64,000 nucleotides of DNA from contig SSBO01000014.1 in the NCBI GenBank assembly GCA_005281725.1, positions 1,773,292 through 1,837,291 on the forward strand. The letters are read 5' to 3'. Positions 52,684-64,000 of the stretch are shown one piece after another. The notes below the pieces were generated by a model that searched no databases, was not told the origin of the DNA, and saw only the letters and a program-made list of their open reading frames with translations. Position 1 is the stretch's first letter, and every line of letters starts with the position of its first letter. Made by a program: the position numbers and the translations under genes. This DNA comes from Wuchereria bancrofti. Lineage: Eukaryota > Nematoda > Chromadorea > Rhabditida > Onchocercidae.

Positions 52684-52818
52684 TTAGGGGATTGGTCGAT
52701 GGGTCGGTCGGTCGATCGGTCGGTCGGTCGGTCGGTTGGTTGGTTCGTTGGTTGGTTGGTTGATTGGTTGATTGGTTGGTTGATTGGTTGATTGGTTGGT
52801 TGGTTGGTTGGTTGGTTA
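52684..52818. repeat. GGTC/GGTT/GATT tetranucleotide array
   Basis: About 33 tetranucleotide units that shift from mainly GGTC through GGTT to alternating GGTT/GATT and back to GGTT. It lies about 500 bases upstream of the first lin-11 coding exon. The Asn-Gln-Pro-Thr frames it makes on the minus strand are artefacts. Confidence 0.9.
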
Positions 52819-53072
52819 CTGCTACTGCTACTGATGCAGAAATACTGCTGGCACGGATAGCTCTGGGAGGAAAAAGAGGGCGGGGCAGATGAGACAAGGG
52901 GACATGCAATCTGCACTGCGACACCTCCTCCATCACCACTCACGTGATGGGCAAGCCTGGTCCCCTCCCCTCCTCCCCCTCTTTCCTCTCCTCCACAACA
53001 CTACTGAATGAATGAATGTACGGATGCTTGATATGGTACGGTAACTAATTCAGAACACTCATGTATATAAAT

Positions 53073-53160
53073 ACACACACACACATACACGCCGCACAAC
53101 AGACACATACACACATGTGTGTACATACACAGACTGGTAGACAGACAGAGAGACAGACGT
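53073..53160. repeat. CA/CAGA microsatellite
   Basis: Interrupted CA units followed by GACAGACAGAGA-type sequence. The centre contains CACACATGTGTGTA, a short palindrome. Confidence 0.8.
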
Positions 53161-55643
53161 ATGCTTACTTACACGACATAAAGTAAAGTAGTTGTGGGTT
53201 GGAATGGATTGCGCATAACGAAGGGATTGATTAATTTTATATTATTTCAAAAATTTCCAGCTTTCATGAAACCGTGAGCAGTTTGTGAAATGATAAGAGG
53301 AAGGGAAGTGTTTTGAATTGTTAAAGAAACTAATGTGAGAAGTGATTGTGTAAAAAGTTATCACTTCCTTTTCTGTTTTATTTTCTCCTTTTCATAATTT
53401 GCTTATGTACATCATCTATAATGTATTTTAAGAAATTTCTCTTTCAGCATTTAATTTTGTTTAAAGTTTATTTGTTTATTATAGAAATAGGAAAGTTTAA
53501 GTGACAAGAAAATTTATGGCTACATAAATATATTAATAAAATGTACATTAATAAAGTGAATATATATTTTCACGTAATTTCTAATGCATGCAAATTTATT
53601 TTTCTGCTTCATCTTTTATTGTCTGAAATGAATTGATATTATTTAATTGGATTAAGTAAATTTATATCAAATATATTGTATGTAAATGCTGAATGTCTCT
53701 ATAACGCAAACAATTATTTAGATGAACACATTTTTAAATTTTAAAATTATTCATTACGGAAATTCTTGAGGAAAAAAAAATACGCGAAACACTTAAAACG
53801 AGAAATTATGATTCAACTAGTTATTGCTTTTATTCTCTCTCGATCTCACGTAAATGTAAATTACATTACGTTGGTACTACTTGATGATACGAATACATAA
53901 AAGATTCGATGATTTGAAAAAATTAGGAAATATTGTGACAATATCCTGAATGAACTCTTTTGGAAGTTTATTGATTGAAAACGCATAAAAAATCATCTGA
54001 TTGTTTCGATGAGTGAGTTTATATCACAGTGTACTCCTCGAATAGTGTTAATTATTTCAGTTGCTAAACTTTAACTTGTAATTTAGAAATTACAATAAGG
54101 TCAAGCTTAATCATCTTAAACCTACTCTTGACAGATAAGAGATTAAAACCTTTATAGCAGTAAAACAATATGACGTGCACGACACATTTTTTCCATTGAA
54201 TATCAGTAATGCATTATTCCAATTATTTCGAGTAAAACTTGAATTTTCTTTATTTACGAATAAATGCAATACACGAAAAGGATAAGAATGATATAACAGC
54301 GAATAAAAGACAAACAATTATTCCTTTTGAACGTAGCCAACAGGGATGAAAATTGTACCAGTGTTGCGAAATTATCACGCAAGTAAATCTTTATCGATAT
54401 CCAAATTATGTTTTTCAATAAAATACCACCGGGTCGCTGACATCATCAAAATTTAAGGCTCAAGAAATCATAATTCTCTGCTAAAATCTTTGAAATTTGA
54501 AGCCTGCTCATAAACTTAATTCTGAGACCATGGTAATAATAAGCAGAAAGTGTTGATGACTAAAAGAAGAATAGCTGATGAGAAAAGAAGTCAGTCGAAA
54601 CAATTCTTAGATGAGATTTTCTTAGAAATTGAAGTAGTGGAAATGATTTAATCCTTTGAATTTCTCATCTGCTACATGATCCTAAAACACTCTGTTCTAG
54701 GATTGCAAACAATTAATACTATTTAATAGTAAGACAATGCAAATTTTAATAATCAATCACAGCGCATGTGTAGAAGAATTCTCTGATTTCGTCAGGTAAA
54801 GCTATTCCTTTCACAAATATTTTCTATATTTTGTTGAGAAAACTTATCGAAAACTTTCTTCTTTTTACATCGTCATAGTTGTGCCAGAATCCTGCTAACA
54901 TTTTAAGGACAATTTCAATCAGGAAACTTTTTCAGTTTCCACAAATATCTAAAAATCCCTGGAAAAAATGAAAGCAAAAAGAAAGAAGTGAGACTCAGTA
55001 CTTTGCATAAGTTCCATGGGACTGACAATTCCTTCGATATTTAATCTATCACGCCAACTGAATGGTCAAACATACGGTTAGCACTACGGACAGAAATTAT
55101 ATATATACACACAGTACATAGGAAATCTAACACCTATCAAACCACAACAAAAATATGTTGATTAGTTGAAAATTTTAGCTAGCAATAAGTTTAAAACGAA
55201 TGAGATGTATACATAGTTTCTACATCCCCTTTGTAACAAGAAACAAACAAAAAAGAAAAAAAAAACGGAAATGAAACAAGTTGGGACTCGAATCTACAAC
55301 TTCTCTGTGAAAGAAATATTTTAAGTGATAAAAGTTCCAGATAATAACAAGTAAAAATTTCCTAGAAGTAAAAAAAAAAACTCTTCTTAATAAATACTCT
55401 GCATTGATTGGACAACTGCACAAAACATACAAATAAATTGATAATTTATCATTATACAAAAGATACTTTTACTTACCAACTACATGATACTACTATCCTG
55501 GTATCCGAAAAACGGTAACAAATTTCATGTATAATCGAAAAATACAAATTTCGCAAGAAATGATTTTGAAAAAAACCTAGCATTTCAATAGGAAAACATT
55601 ACTCTAGATTCATCACTTCAAAACATTCGCCTTCGATTAACTC

Positions 55644-55671
55644 GTTCAGCGCGTAGCCGAACGCGCTAAAC
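55644..55671 (-). ncRNA. GC-rich hairpin, possible small RNA structure
   Basis: GTTTAGCGCG and CGCGCTGAAC on the minus strand can pair over 10 bp (one G-U) around an 8-base loop. The 80-base neighbourhood is clearly GC-richer than its surroundings and repeats TAGCCGA. It lies about 450 bases 3' of the PSME3IP1-like gene. No tRNA fold could be drawn. RNA status is inference. Confidence 0.25.
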
Positions 55672-56119
55672 TGTAGCAAGTAGCCGACTTCCACGGTTCC
55701 AACCCTCATGCATAACAGTAACTCCTAATCATTCAACTCCTGAAAACAAAAAAAAAAAGAAAATTTGCCTAAAATGCTCCACAAATATCGATTTGGCTTG
55801 GCCTGGCTTGTCATTAACTGCCTAATAACAACCAGAATGACAACTTTACTATTCTTGCTGTTTACGAACGTCCGATTAGGTATAATGCAGCTCCCATTAT
55901 CATTGCGAAAATGACTTAACATCTTTACTACTGGCACTTCTGTATATGCTTAATACATTAAATCTCTCCTACATAATTCAATTCCAATTAATGAAACATA
56001 AACCTGTCATAATAAACTTAAAAAAAAAGTAGAACTTTAATTACTCCACTCACCAACGATATATACAAAAAAGAGAATCATACAAATGTATCAATCACTC
56101 TAATAACAGAATCACTCAA

Positions 56120-58294
56120 CTATTTATTTTTATCTTCTTTCTCACTCGGGATGAGCACTGGCAAAATAGGTAAATCACTGGAACTATCCGAATCACTGTC
56201 GTAATTTGAATCCGAATTTGAATTACTGAAATGCGCAAACATTAGATCAAAATTCATCTAATTATTAAAATGATTTTCATAATTTCCATGGCAAATCACC
56301 AAATAAATCCAACTTTCAGACAGTAAGTAAAAGAAATTCCTTATGACTTGAAATGAACTGCAACCCGTGGAAATAATTTTCTTGTTTTATAAGAAACCAT
56401 TACCCTACAATTCATACGAGTTCAACTTTTTAAATGACTACTCTTTTGCTTTGTGTTCTACTTAATGTAGGCTAAAATACAAGCCATACCACATTGAAAT
56501 GTGAAATTCCGAACCATTTTAATTTCAAATGAAGCAGTTCTTCGGCAGTAGTAGATCAATAAATTTGGCACAACTCAAAGTAATAACTATGCAAACCTTG
56601 AAGATGCATAATTCGCCATTCCAGGAAGAACACCAATTACTTTAAGTGCGGACGGAAAGGTTATAGTGTCTGACATGGCACTTAGCAATGGTCGTTTCTC
56701 AATACATTTGTCCATTCCAGTATCACTGAATCATGAGCTGATGAAGCCAAAGAAGTACAAAATTTAAAGATTTCAAGAAAAACAGTGAATGAGCGAAATT
56801 TCACCTAGCTTAAAAACTCTGGAGAAGATAACTAGGACAGAGATTAATTTCATCATCTTAATTACTAGACAAAGAAGAATTTCAAAGTCAAGGATGCCGC
56901 TCATTAAATTTCTAAATTTATAAATACAATCTTTAAAATTAAAGAAACTGGAGGGAGATTACACACCTTTTTCTCTTAACCGCCATACGAAGTATTGCAG
57001 CCTGTTTATTTTCTTTTGGTACTATACCGCCAGTTGATTTTATACGTAAATCTGATATTGATGGTCCATTTTCTTCTACGTTTTTACGTGCTTGAGCGCG
57101 ATCAATTTCGCTCAGAAGCGCTTTTTCTTCCTGAAAATCAATCCTGAATTTAGGATTCTCGTTAAGAATGAAACCAGTCCTTAATTCGTGCAACTGTTAC
57201 TCAATTTTCAAAAAGTAATAGACTGATTGTATCAATATTACGAATTTATGAAAGGTAAGGAATTGCTTCAGCGAGCGATTTTTTCTGATTTTGAGTGAGA
57301 CGTAGTCTATAGATTTTTTGTTAAAGATTTAATAAATGCTTTTAAACTTGCAAGTTCTTAATTACTCCTTCTTAATTATTCCCTAAAAGAGTTCCCCATT
57401 GAATGAATGTTGAAATATTAGTTTGAATAAGCTAAAAAACAAGTTGATGAGTAGTAATTCATCATCAAGGGATATCATACATCATAGGTGAGAAAAGTCA
57501 AAATCATTGACCTTACTTTTCTCGAGATCTTGCTTGGCTCTAAGACTTTCAACTCCGGAAAGAAAATCACATTCATCCGCATCAAGTCCTCTAATCATAT
57601 TTCCTGAATAAAAAACAAAAATTTGTTTCAGTGATTCATAAAATATTCATGGTTTCAACTACAAAATACTTTTTCTTCTTTTTTGTTTTCACTTTACCAA
57701 TTATCAGATATATTCAGTAAGTAATTATAAAACTTACTAAATCTATGTTCTTCTTCATATTCTGCTTGCTTTCGATCACGAACTTCTTTTAAACGATCAT
57801 ATAAAGGTCTGCTGTCGACTTCTTCTTCTGGCACTTCTAAAACGCTAATTGCCAACGAAAGATATACAACTTAAGATGAAGACATCACCAACAGCAACGA
57901 TCGTTATGGTGCTACGTATAGATAATGCAGTCTTGGATCACAAATATTGTAAATACGAATTATCCCGATTGCTAAGTTTTTCGTGCTATCAGGATAGTTC
58001 ATTTCATATAATTTTGCAATGTTTCGCGAATTTAGTCTAGAATACTTGCTAGGAACACTCATCTCTATATTCGGCATCATGAAAATCCTTTTATGCAGCG
58101 AGTTACTGAATAGAGTTCACACTGAGGCATAAAATGAAGAGTCGGTTCCGTTACTAATAATAATATCAAATTAGTACAGGAAGAAGCAATAGCACACCTT
58201 CTGGATCAGTAGGTTCCCTAACTTTTTTCCATTCTTCCTGCCGCCGTTTTTTCGCTTCATCCAATTCCTTCTCACTTATGAAACGATCGCTCAT
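56120..58294 (-). CDS. PSME3IP1: PSME3IP1 (NIP30/FAM192A)-like protein
   Basis: Nuclear protein that binds the proteasome activator PA28-gamma in vertebrates and modulates its peptide specificity and Cajal-body association. Six exons (minus): 58294-58198, 57836-57738, 57603-57512, 57130-56967, 56725-56597 and 56225-56120, joining in frame to 228 residues (human about 254). The N-terminal family block is clear: RFISEKELDEAKKRRQEEW, then SRPLYDRLKE and RKQAEYEEEH, and NMIRGLDADECDFL. A coiled-coil-like charged segment follows. The C-terminal GVLPGMANYASS followed by a serine/aspartate-rich tail matches the ILPGLGAY-acidic region that contacts PA28-gamma. The donor after 57512 (AAG|GTCAAT) was chosen over the better GTAAGG because only it keeps the frame. 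A TTTTCCAG one base before the ATG suggests trans-splicing. Confidence 0.9.
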
Positions 58295-58305
58295 ACTGGA
58301 AAAGA
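58295..58305 (-). promoter_or_regulatory. probable trans-splice acceptor of the PSME3IP1-like gene
   Basis: CTTTTCCAG on the minus strand ends one base before the ATG, with no upstream exon seen. Such a tiny leader is typical of spliced-leader mRNAs. Confidence 0.45.
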
Positions 58306-60252
58306 ACAAAGTACACGTAAGTAATACAAACCAGGCAATTTTATTAGTAAATAAGCAGTGAATGAATTAGATAAAATCGTATGGCAACAGTTATCGCATG
58401 ATTAATAGTGCAAAGTAATAATAATAGCAAGATTTCATCACTTAATGATATCACAAGACGCATAATGACTAAGAGATCAATAAGTATGCTTGTAGTCATC
58501 TTGAACATAGGTTTTACTAATATGATTGAAAGATGAAAAAAATTTTTGGCAAATATTTCATTTAAATTAATCCTTGGAATTCAATCAAATCCAGTTAAAA
58601 CAACGGCAGAACATTAACATTTTGTAAGCAAAACAACAAAAATGAAAAAGATTAAAAACTTCTAGTTCCATTTAAATCTTATTTATACAAAATGCTTCGA
58701 CTAAATTTCGTAAAACAAAAAATTCCACCTTCACTAATTTTGTCAATTTCTGACATCATTTCTCATACCTAACAAAATTACTTAACATAACAAAATGCAA
58801 CAGTAAAATAAAATTCAGATCTAAGCTTCTAACCTACAAATCTTCTTCCCTCCTTAATTGTTCAAATATCATCCCAATTTATTCTAATTTGATGATTTCA
58901 CCTTATACCCTACTTCCTTAATTAATCATCAATTCCTCACGCTCTCATCCCATAACTACCCCTCCCCCTAACTACCCCGAACTCCATGCCGTCCCCCCCG
59001 TCACTACCCAATTCCCAACTACCAGGAAAATTTCGCCTTATCGTTTTGTAGTTTCCACTTTAAGCACCCTATTGTTTCTTGCAACGCAAAAATGGAATGT
59101 AAAATGTTTGAAATTTGAAATATAATTTCATTCCTACGTGATAGAAAGGAACTTACGTGGAAGTGCTTGTTTTTGACGTGGATAAATTGTAACACTGTTG
59201 AATTTTCTAGATTTGTACTCCAGCATCGCACTCTTTTTTTGTTTGAATTATATATGGTAAATCTGAAATATGTCGTGTAAGATGTGGAAACATTTTGCAA
59301 ATGTCACGTTGGGACTTAGAGCTATTGTTACTACTATTGGACAAAGCTGCTTTACGTGAGCGTTAGAGGGAGGAACACGTGTAATGGCTTAATGTTTAAT
59401 TAAGGCGTATAATTGTTTAATATGATGTTGAGCAGGAAGTGAGTTAAGTGAGTCATTTAGAGATTATCAATTAAGAAGCAATAAAAAGTTATGTTATTCT
59501 GCATTAAAGCTCGCATGAATGGTGGACAATACTGTCAAAAAATTGGACAAATTACGTTTAGCTTTGTTAAAGTCTCGTTAATTACAATTAGCTGCATAGT
59601 GAATTTGCAAATTTTTTCTTAAAATTATTCGCTGTTTTTATTAGAAAATTAATTAAGGAAAAAATCTATCAAAGTTATTGGTTATACTTTAGAAAAAAAG
59701 TTAAAATTGGAAATACTAAGTGAAAATTATAAATATTAATAAAAGTCAAAATTGCAAATACTGATTTAAAAATAGCACAACTGCTAATGAGAGCATATTT
59801 GACTCCATAACTCGTCAAGCAATTTTTCAACCGTTTGCATGGGTAACCATGCAATTCCCATAAAAAGGGTTTTTCCTTATAAGATTAATTTATCTAACAC
59901 ATTTCTGAGCTCAAAACTGTTTTTTTCTTGTGAATGAAGTCTCACTGTTTATGTTTCCTTTTGAGAAATAAATGAAATCTTAATCCTACGTCTATGAATG
60001 AAAGTATTACATTATGTAATATGGTAATTTCATTTCTACCTGTTATATTATAGTTGTAGAGTTATCATCGAATCACTTATTCAATCAGTTTATGTGGAAA
60101 AAGCTTTGGCTTCTATTTCACTGATTAGGAAGCGTACGCGTCAATAAAGATTGATTTTCATTCACATCACTTTCTGTGCATGTGTAAGCGTAAGTTAATA
60201 AAGAAGTTTGGGCAATTAAATTTATCTTAATTCGGATTAAATTTAGCATTAA
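58295..60252. other. divergent intergenic region
   Basis: Between the PSME3IP1-like gene (minus) and the Rec114-like candidate (plus), so probably the promoters of both. AT-rich except for a C-rich patch at 58950-59010 (runs CCCC, CCCCC, CCCC and a C7). Frames such as 59019-59300 have no family signal. Confidence 0.55.
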
Positions 60253-63200
60253 ATGGCTTCAAAAAATGGCATTTGTGGCGATACGAACAACGTTTCCTGG
60301 CCATTAATTAAGTATACGAAACTTGTTGGAACACGTCTGGTAATCATTTTTCTTTTTCCTGTGGTTGAGAAAGTGAGCTTATTAAAAATAAGATATCAAC
60401 TATTGCATCCTCTTTAATAATTTTCTTTTAATCAGAAATATACCTTGATTTTTAGCGTGCTCATTACAAGTAGAGGCTTTCAAAATAGAGATATTATTTT
60501 CATGGATACAGAAAGCGAATCTTGCATTGAGTCGTCAGAGGATAAAAGCATTTTTTATTAAAACGATAATTACAATACTTCCAGGAGATCCCAGTAGCAT
60601 CCGGACAAGCAATGACTATTACTTACAATAAAAATCGATGTTATCTTAGTGTTATGTTCAATTTCTCAACACTTGAGGAGTTTTCATTGGCACCGAATCC
60701 TCGTCCAATTGTGAGAAGTAAAGAAAAGGATGTTTTCATTCAAGTTTCTTCAACGGTAACTTTTTCAATAACTATATTTGAGTGAAATTTCACATAGGTA
60801 TAAAATGAGTTGAGAAAAAGCCAATAGCATCGTACACATAGCATATAACTGCTACATGTAAAAATCGTAATAAGAATTATTGCGGTGGTTCCTGAAGGTA
60901 AACTGATCCATTGCATGGATTATTTTTATTAAAATAATTTCTCAAATGTTATACTTCAATTTCGATTGATAAGTTTTTCTCTTTTCAGAATGGCACAACG
61001 TTGACTAGATTTCGCATAAAATTTGCTAGATTATCAGATCATGCGTCATTTGTGGAATTTATTTCATTCTTTGTTAAAGTTTTACCACCTTCAAACCTGA
61101 ATACTTCATCGGACTTTAGCCAGCCGTTATCGGTAACGACCACTAATTGACTATTCAAGTACCGATACAGTTAATACAAATATTTAAACATTAATTTTAG
61201 CACTCAGATAAACATAACCATTTATATATCACTGACTTGTATGTATGTATGCAAAGTAACTTTGAACAAATTTGATATTTTATACGATGATCATTTCCGC
61301 ATTTATTGCAGCAGGGCTATACTGAAATGAAGTCATCTCAAGAAAGTTCTCAACTTAGTTTATTTAGCAGCGATTCTTCGTCGCAGAAGTCGGTGTAAGG
61401 AATACTTTTTTGTCGGCAATTAAAGTATTCAAGTATTAGATTACTGCTACAGAATTAATGTTACGTATTCTTTGTCAGGAATGTTACTACCACTCTTCCT
61501 CCAGAACCAATCTCTGACTTTTACCCGATGCAGAATCCGATTATTCATACTTCGTTATCTGCGGTACTATTGTTGCTTAACTTTTCATTTGTTCAATTTT
61601 ACTTTTTACACTCAATTCTTTTTTCAATTCCTATTGTGAGTATTATATCTTTGCCAGAAAACCAAGATTTAATTCCTTTCTAAGCCGCCAAATCTGATGC
61701 TTCCAGTGTTTAATGCCCAGCAAATTTTCTAATCGTTTTGGTCTTTTAACCTAGATGTTTGACAATTGAAGTCAAAGTTGAGCAGAAATATTTGTTTTAG
61801 GATTTTCTTTTTTTACATCTATCCTAATTTAAAATTTATCAAAAATTTCGTAGTATTTGTTAGTTAATAAGAAATGAAAGAATGTAAAGTTCAAAATTTT
61901 CAATGCAGTTCAGTAACTCAAGAGTATTTTACATCCAGTGAACCGTTTAGACGTTTCGAAATGCCAATTTTTTCTATTTTAAGAATGAAACGGAAACTTG
62001 GATTACCTATTCATTCTCACAAATTCTTCTAAGTAGTGTTTCAGGGTTTGGTCGATGAGAAAGTTTATGAAGTGTTGAAACCTATGAAACATCCAGCAGT
62101 TCAGCGTTGTTCCGAATCTTTCGAAATCCCTTCAGTGTCTTTTTCTCAAGTCTTTAAATTCTATTATTCATCTGAAACCGGAAGAAATTTTAATTAGAAA
62201 TTCAGACTAATTAAAAATTTTTGGAATTTTTGAGGTTTCAAATATTTTGATACAATAAAGTTTTGAAGCCTAAAATTTAATTTGGTAAAAAAAAAACTTA
62301 TTTAATTCATGAAATTTTGGATATGAACATGTAGCTCTTTCAACTTCAGAGTTCTGGTGCGAGATTATTGAACTGTTTGAAAACTTCAAAAACTACCGAT
62401 CAGGCAGTTCCGTTTAGCACTAATGATGTAAGTATTTTGCTTGAATTACTTTTAATGATTGCAATTATTTTTCTTCGAAAAAAAAATTTGCTCAAACATT
62501 TGCTTAGTAATTGTTTGTTTCTGTAACAGGAATAATTGGTTTACTGTTTAACATTTTACATTTCAATATGAACAAAATGTTTTGCTGACTGGCAACGATT
62601 TAGAAAAGCCATTTCCAACATTAGTACTGAAGCACAACAGATTATCATCTGTTGCAAAATTATATCGGATCTCTTTTTAAGATGGAAATGGTAGCCACTC
62701 AGCCTATCGTGGATTTACCGCCAGCATCACAGTTTAGTACAATGTCCGACAAAGATTATGGACAAGAAAATAGTCGAAGTGTGGTTGGTGATTATTTGTG
62801 CTTTTTCTACTTTTTTATAAGACATATCGGGAGATAGTTGTTATTTTGAATGATATGCATTGTCCTTCAAAACATTACAACTCTTCTCTCTTTCTAAGTG
62901 GTACTAAAAAATTTGGAATTCAATCAGGATCCTTCCTGATGTTGGGAAAATCAGAATCCTTCCTGTATTATGTGTATGTTGTCTCTCCAAAATTAAGCAT
63001 CAATTTTCTGCAAGGTACTTAGTGTCGACCCTTAAGCATTAGCTTTAATTGTTATTATTTTGAATGGTAATATTATTAATTGCCTTTCACCAGTTCTGCG
63101 TCATTAGCATTCTCACTGTAATGGGTAATCAGATTTAGTTGTGTGAGAGAAAATACGGCAAGTCAAAGGATGGAATTTCAAAAATTCAATATTGTGTTAA

Positions 63201-63645
63201 TTTTTGGTTTTTGTAAGGGTGTGCAAACTGAGTACTGTTTATCGATCAGCGATCTGTTGAACGATTCATCGTTACTTGAGGAATATTTGACGGCAAAACT
63301 TGAGGACCATCAGTTCATGCAACTCGTTGAGAAGTGTTCACAAGTTTATGACACAGTTTTTTGTACAAGGAGAGGTTGCTTTCAATGATTTGTATCTTTC
63401 ATGCAGCAGTTTTGAATTCCATTTTTCCAGTTTTGTCATTGGCATAGTTTGAAAAATAATTTTTTAACATTTATGCAAAAAATTTCTTTTCCTATTTTCT
63501 CAGAGGTATTCATTTTGTGATAAGATGTATTTTCTTGCTGAAATTATTTCGATGATATTGAATGTTGCATAACCTTTCAGCTGCATCTGATACGTCTTGC
63601 ATCGAGGCAGTCATTCCCACAAAAATGCGACGTTTCAGCAAATAA
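60253..63645 (+). CDS. poorly conserved protein with SQ/TQ cluster, possible Rec114/DSB-1-like
   Basis: Nine exons by hand: 60253-60339, 60585-60755, 60989-61132, 61312-61394, 61479-61563, 62350-62427, 62682-62783, 63218-63374 and 63581-63645, joining in frame to 323 residues. The N-terminal 134 residues look like a compact beta-rich domain, with VSWPLIKYTKLVGTR near the start and TRFRIKFARLSDHASFVEF near its end (PH-like by pattern). Then a serine-rich linker holds SQ/TQ sites at 130, 143, 147, 158, 222 and 232. The C-terminus is helical and acidic (SISDLLNDSSLLEEYL, then EDHQFMQLVEKC) and ends in a basic tail. This layout (N-terminal PH-like domain, SQ/TQ linker, C-terminal helix) is that of Rec114 and C. 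elegans DSB-1/2, which promote meiotic DNA breaks. The identity is an inference from architecture. An extra in-frame exon may exist at about 62045. Confidence 0.5.
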
Positions 63646-64000
63646 TGAACAACTGATCGTTATTTCATGTACTGAGAATGATTAGTAATGATTTATACAG
63701 ATTATTTTAATAACTTATAAACCTTATAAATTTTCATGAATGCCATATAAGTATCAGTTATATTCGTTCAGTATTTAATCAAGATTTGTCCTTCTAAAAA
63801 ATTAAATTTTTTTCTTTTTTTATTATTATTCACTAAAGGAAAAATTCATTAAATTTATTATGCTAAGTTTCATTTAATAGAATACTAATGAATTCTATTA
63901 GTTTAAACTGCTCAGGTATTCTAGATTTGGAATTAAAAAAGTGGCGTGAACTATAGACAGTGAATCTTGGCCTTCTTTTTAAATTTGATCATTTTAGTTA
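63646..64000. other. 3' flank of the Rec114-like candidate
   Basis: AT-rich, with nothing recognised. It probably contains the 3' UTR; no convincing AATAAA was seen in the first 100 bases. Confidence 0.5.

Larger units (their letters stand above)
52178..56119. other. intergenic region upstream of lin-11
   Basis: Should contain the lin-11 promoter and the 3' flank of the PSME3IP1-like gene. Holds a CT-rich stretch (52280-52400), a GGTY array, a CA microsatellite and a GC-rich hairpin. No recognised coding sequence; frames such as 55220-55459 and 55725-55937 lack family signal. Confidence 0.55.

Noticed and set aside
52584..52943. Minus-strand frames rich in Asn-Gln-Pro-Thr
   Set aside because: Product of the GGTY tetranucleotide array; open in more than one frame.
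55280..55296. tRNA B-box-like GATTCGAGTCC on the minus strand
   Set aside because: No matching T-stem, acceptor stem or A box could be placed around it.

Overview
Nuclear DNA of a nematode, most likely a filarial or other spirurid species. It is very AT-rich. Every recognised gene is split by short to medium GT-AG introns with nematode-style TTTTCAG acceptors, several start codons sit just behind a lone acceptor suited to spliced-leader trans-splicing, and the protein set (RPOA-2, HST-2, LIN-11) matches nematode orthologues. No bacterial, viral or transposon genes were recognised. Exon models were built by eye from reading frame, splice consensus and remembered family sequence, and need transcript confirmation.

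Layout. 3-4955 (+): 3' part of the RNA polymerase I second-largest subunit. 6135-8705 (-): heparan sulfate 2-O-sulfotransferase, with an unexplained 81-codon open frame overlapping its 3' end (5908-6153). 8706-16174: 7.5 kb without a recognisable gene. 16175-20977 (+): a secreted-looking PLP fold-type II enzyme related to cysteine synthase/CBS. 21563-23577 (-): an unrecognised single-pass, proline-rich membrane protein with a duplicated exon. 24537-27604 (-): DNAJC8-like splicing-associated J protein, with an assembly duplication in its last intron. 28543-29866 (-): dCMP deaminase. 29867-33451: intergenic, with direct repeats rich in ACGTCA motifs. 33452-52177 (-): the LIM-homeobox gene lin-11 (Lhx1/5 class) over about 18.7 kb; its introns hold many low-complexity and decayed tandem repeats, a 913-bp assembly gap inside a (CATT)n array, and a 28-bp perfect palindrome. 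52178-56119: upstream of lin-11, with a GGTY tetranucleotide array and a GC-rich hairpin. 56120-58294 (-): PSME3IP1/NIP30-like PA28-gamma-interacting protein. 60253-63645 (+): a poorly conserved gene with an SQ/TQ cluster that I tentatively compare with Rec114/DSB-1 meiotic break proteins.

The genes do not form one pathway. They are mostly housekeeping genes (rRNA transcription, splicing, nucleotide metabolism, proteasome-activator regulation, heparan sulfate modification) plus one developmental regulator. The three consecutive minus-strand genes 29866->28543, 27604->24537 and 23577->21563 are separated by only about 0.94-0.96 kb each, so shared expression is possible but unproven. The most interesting leads are the Rec114-like candidate, the secreted PLP enzyme, the extra frame behind hst-2, the GC-AG intron in rpoa-2, and the in-frame exon duplication.
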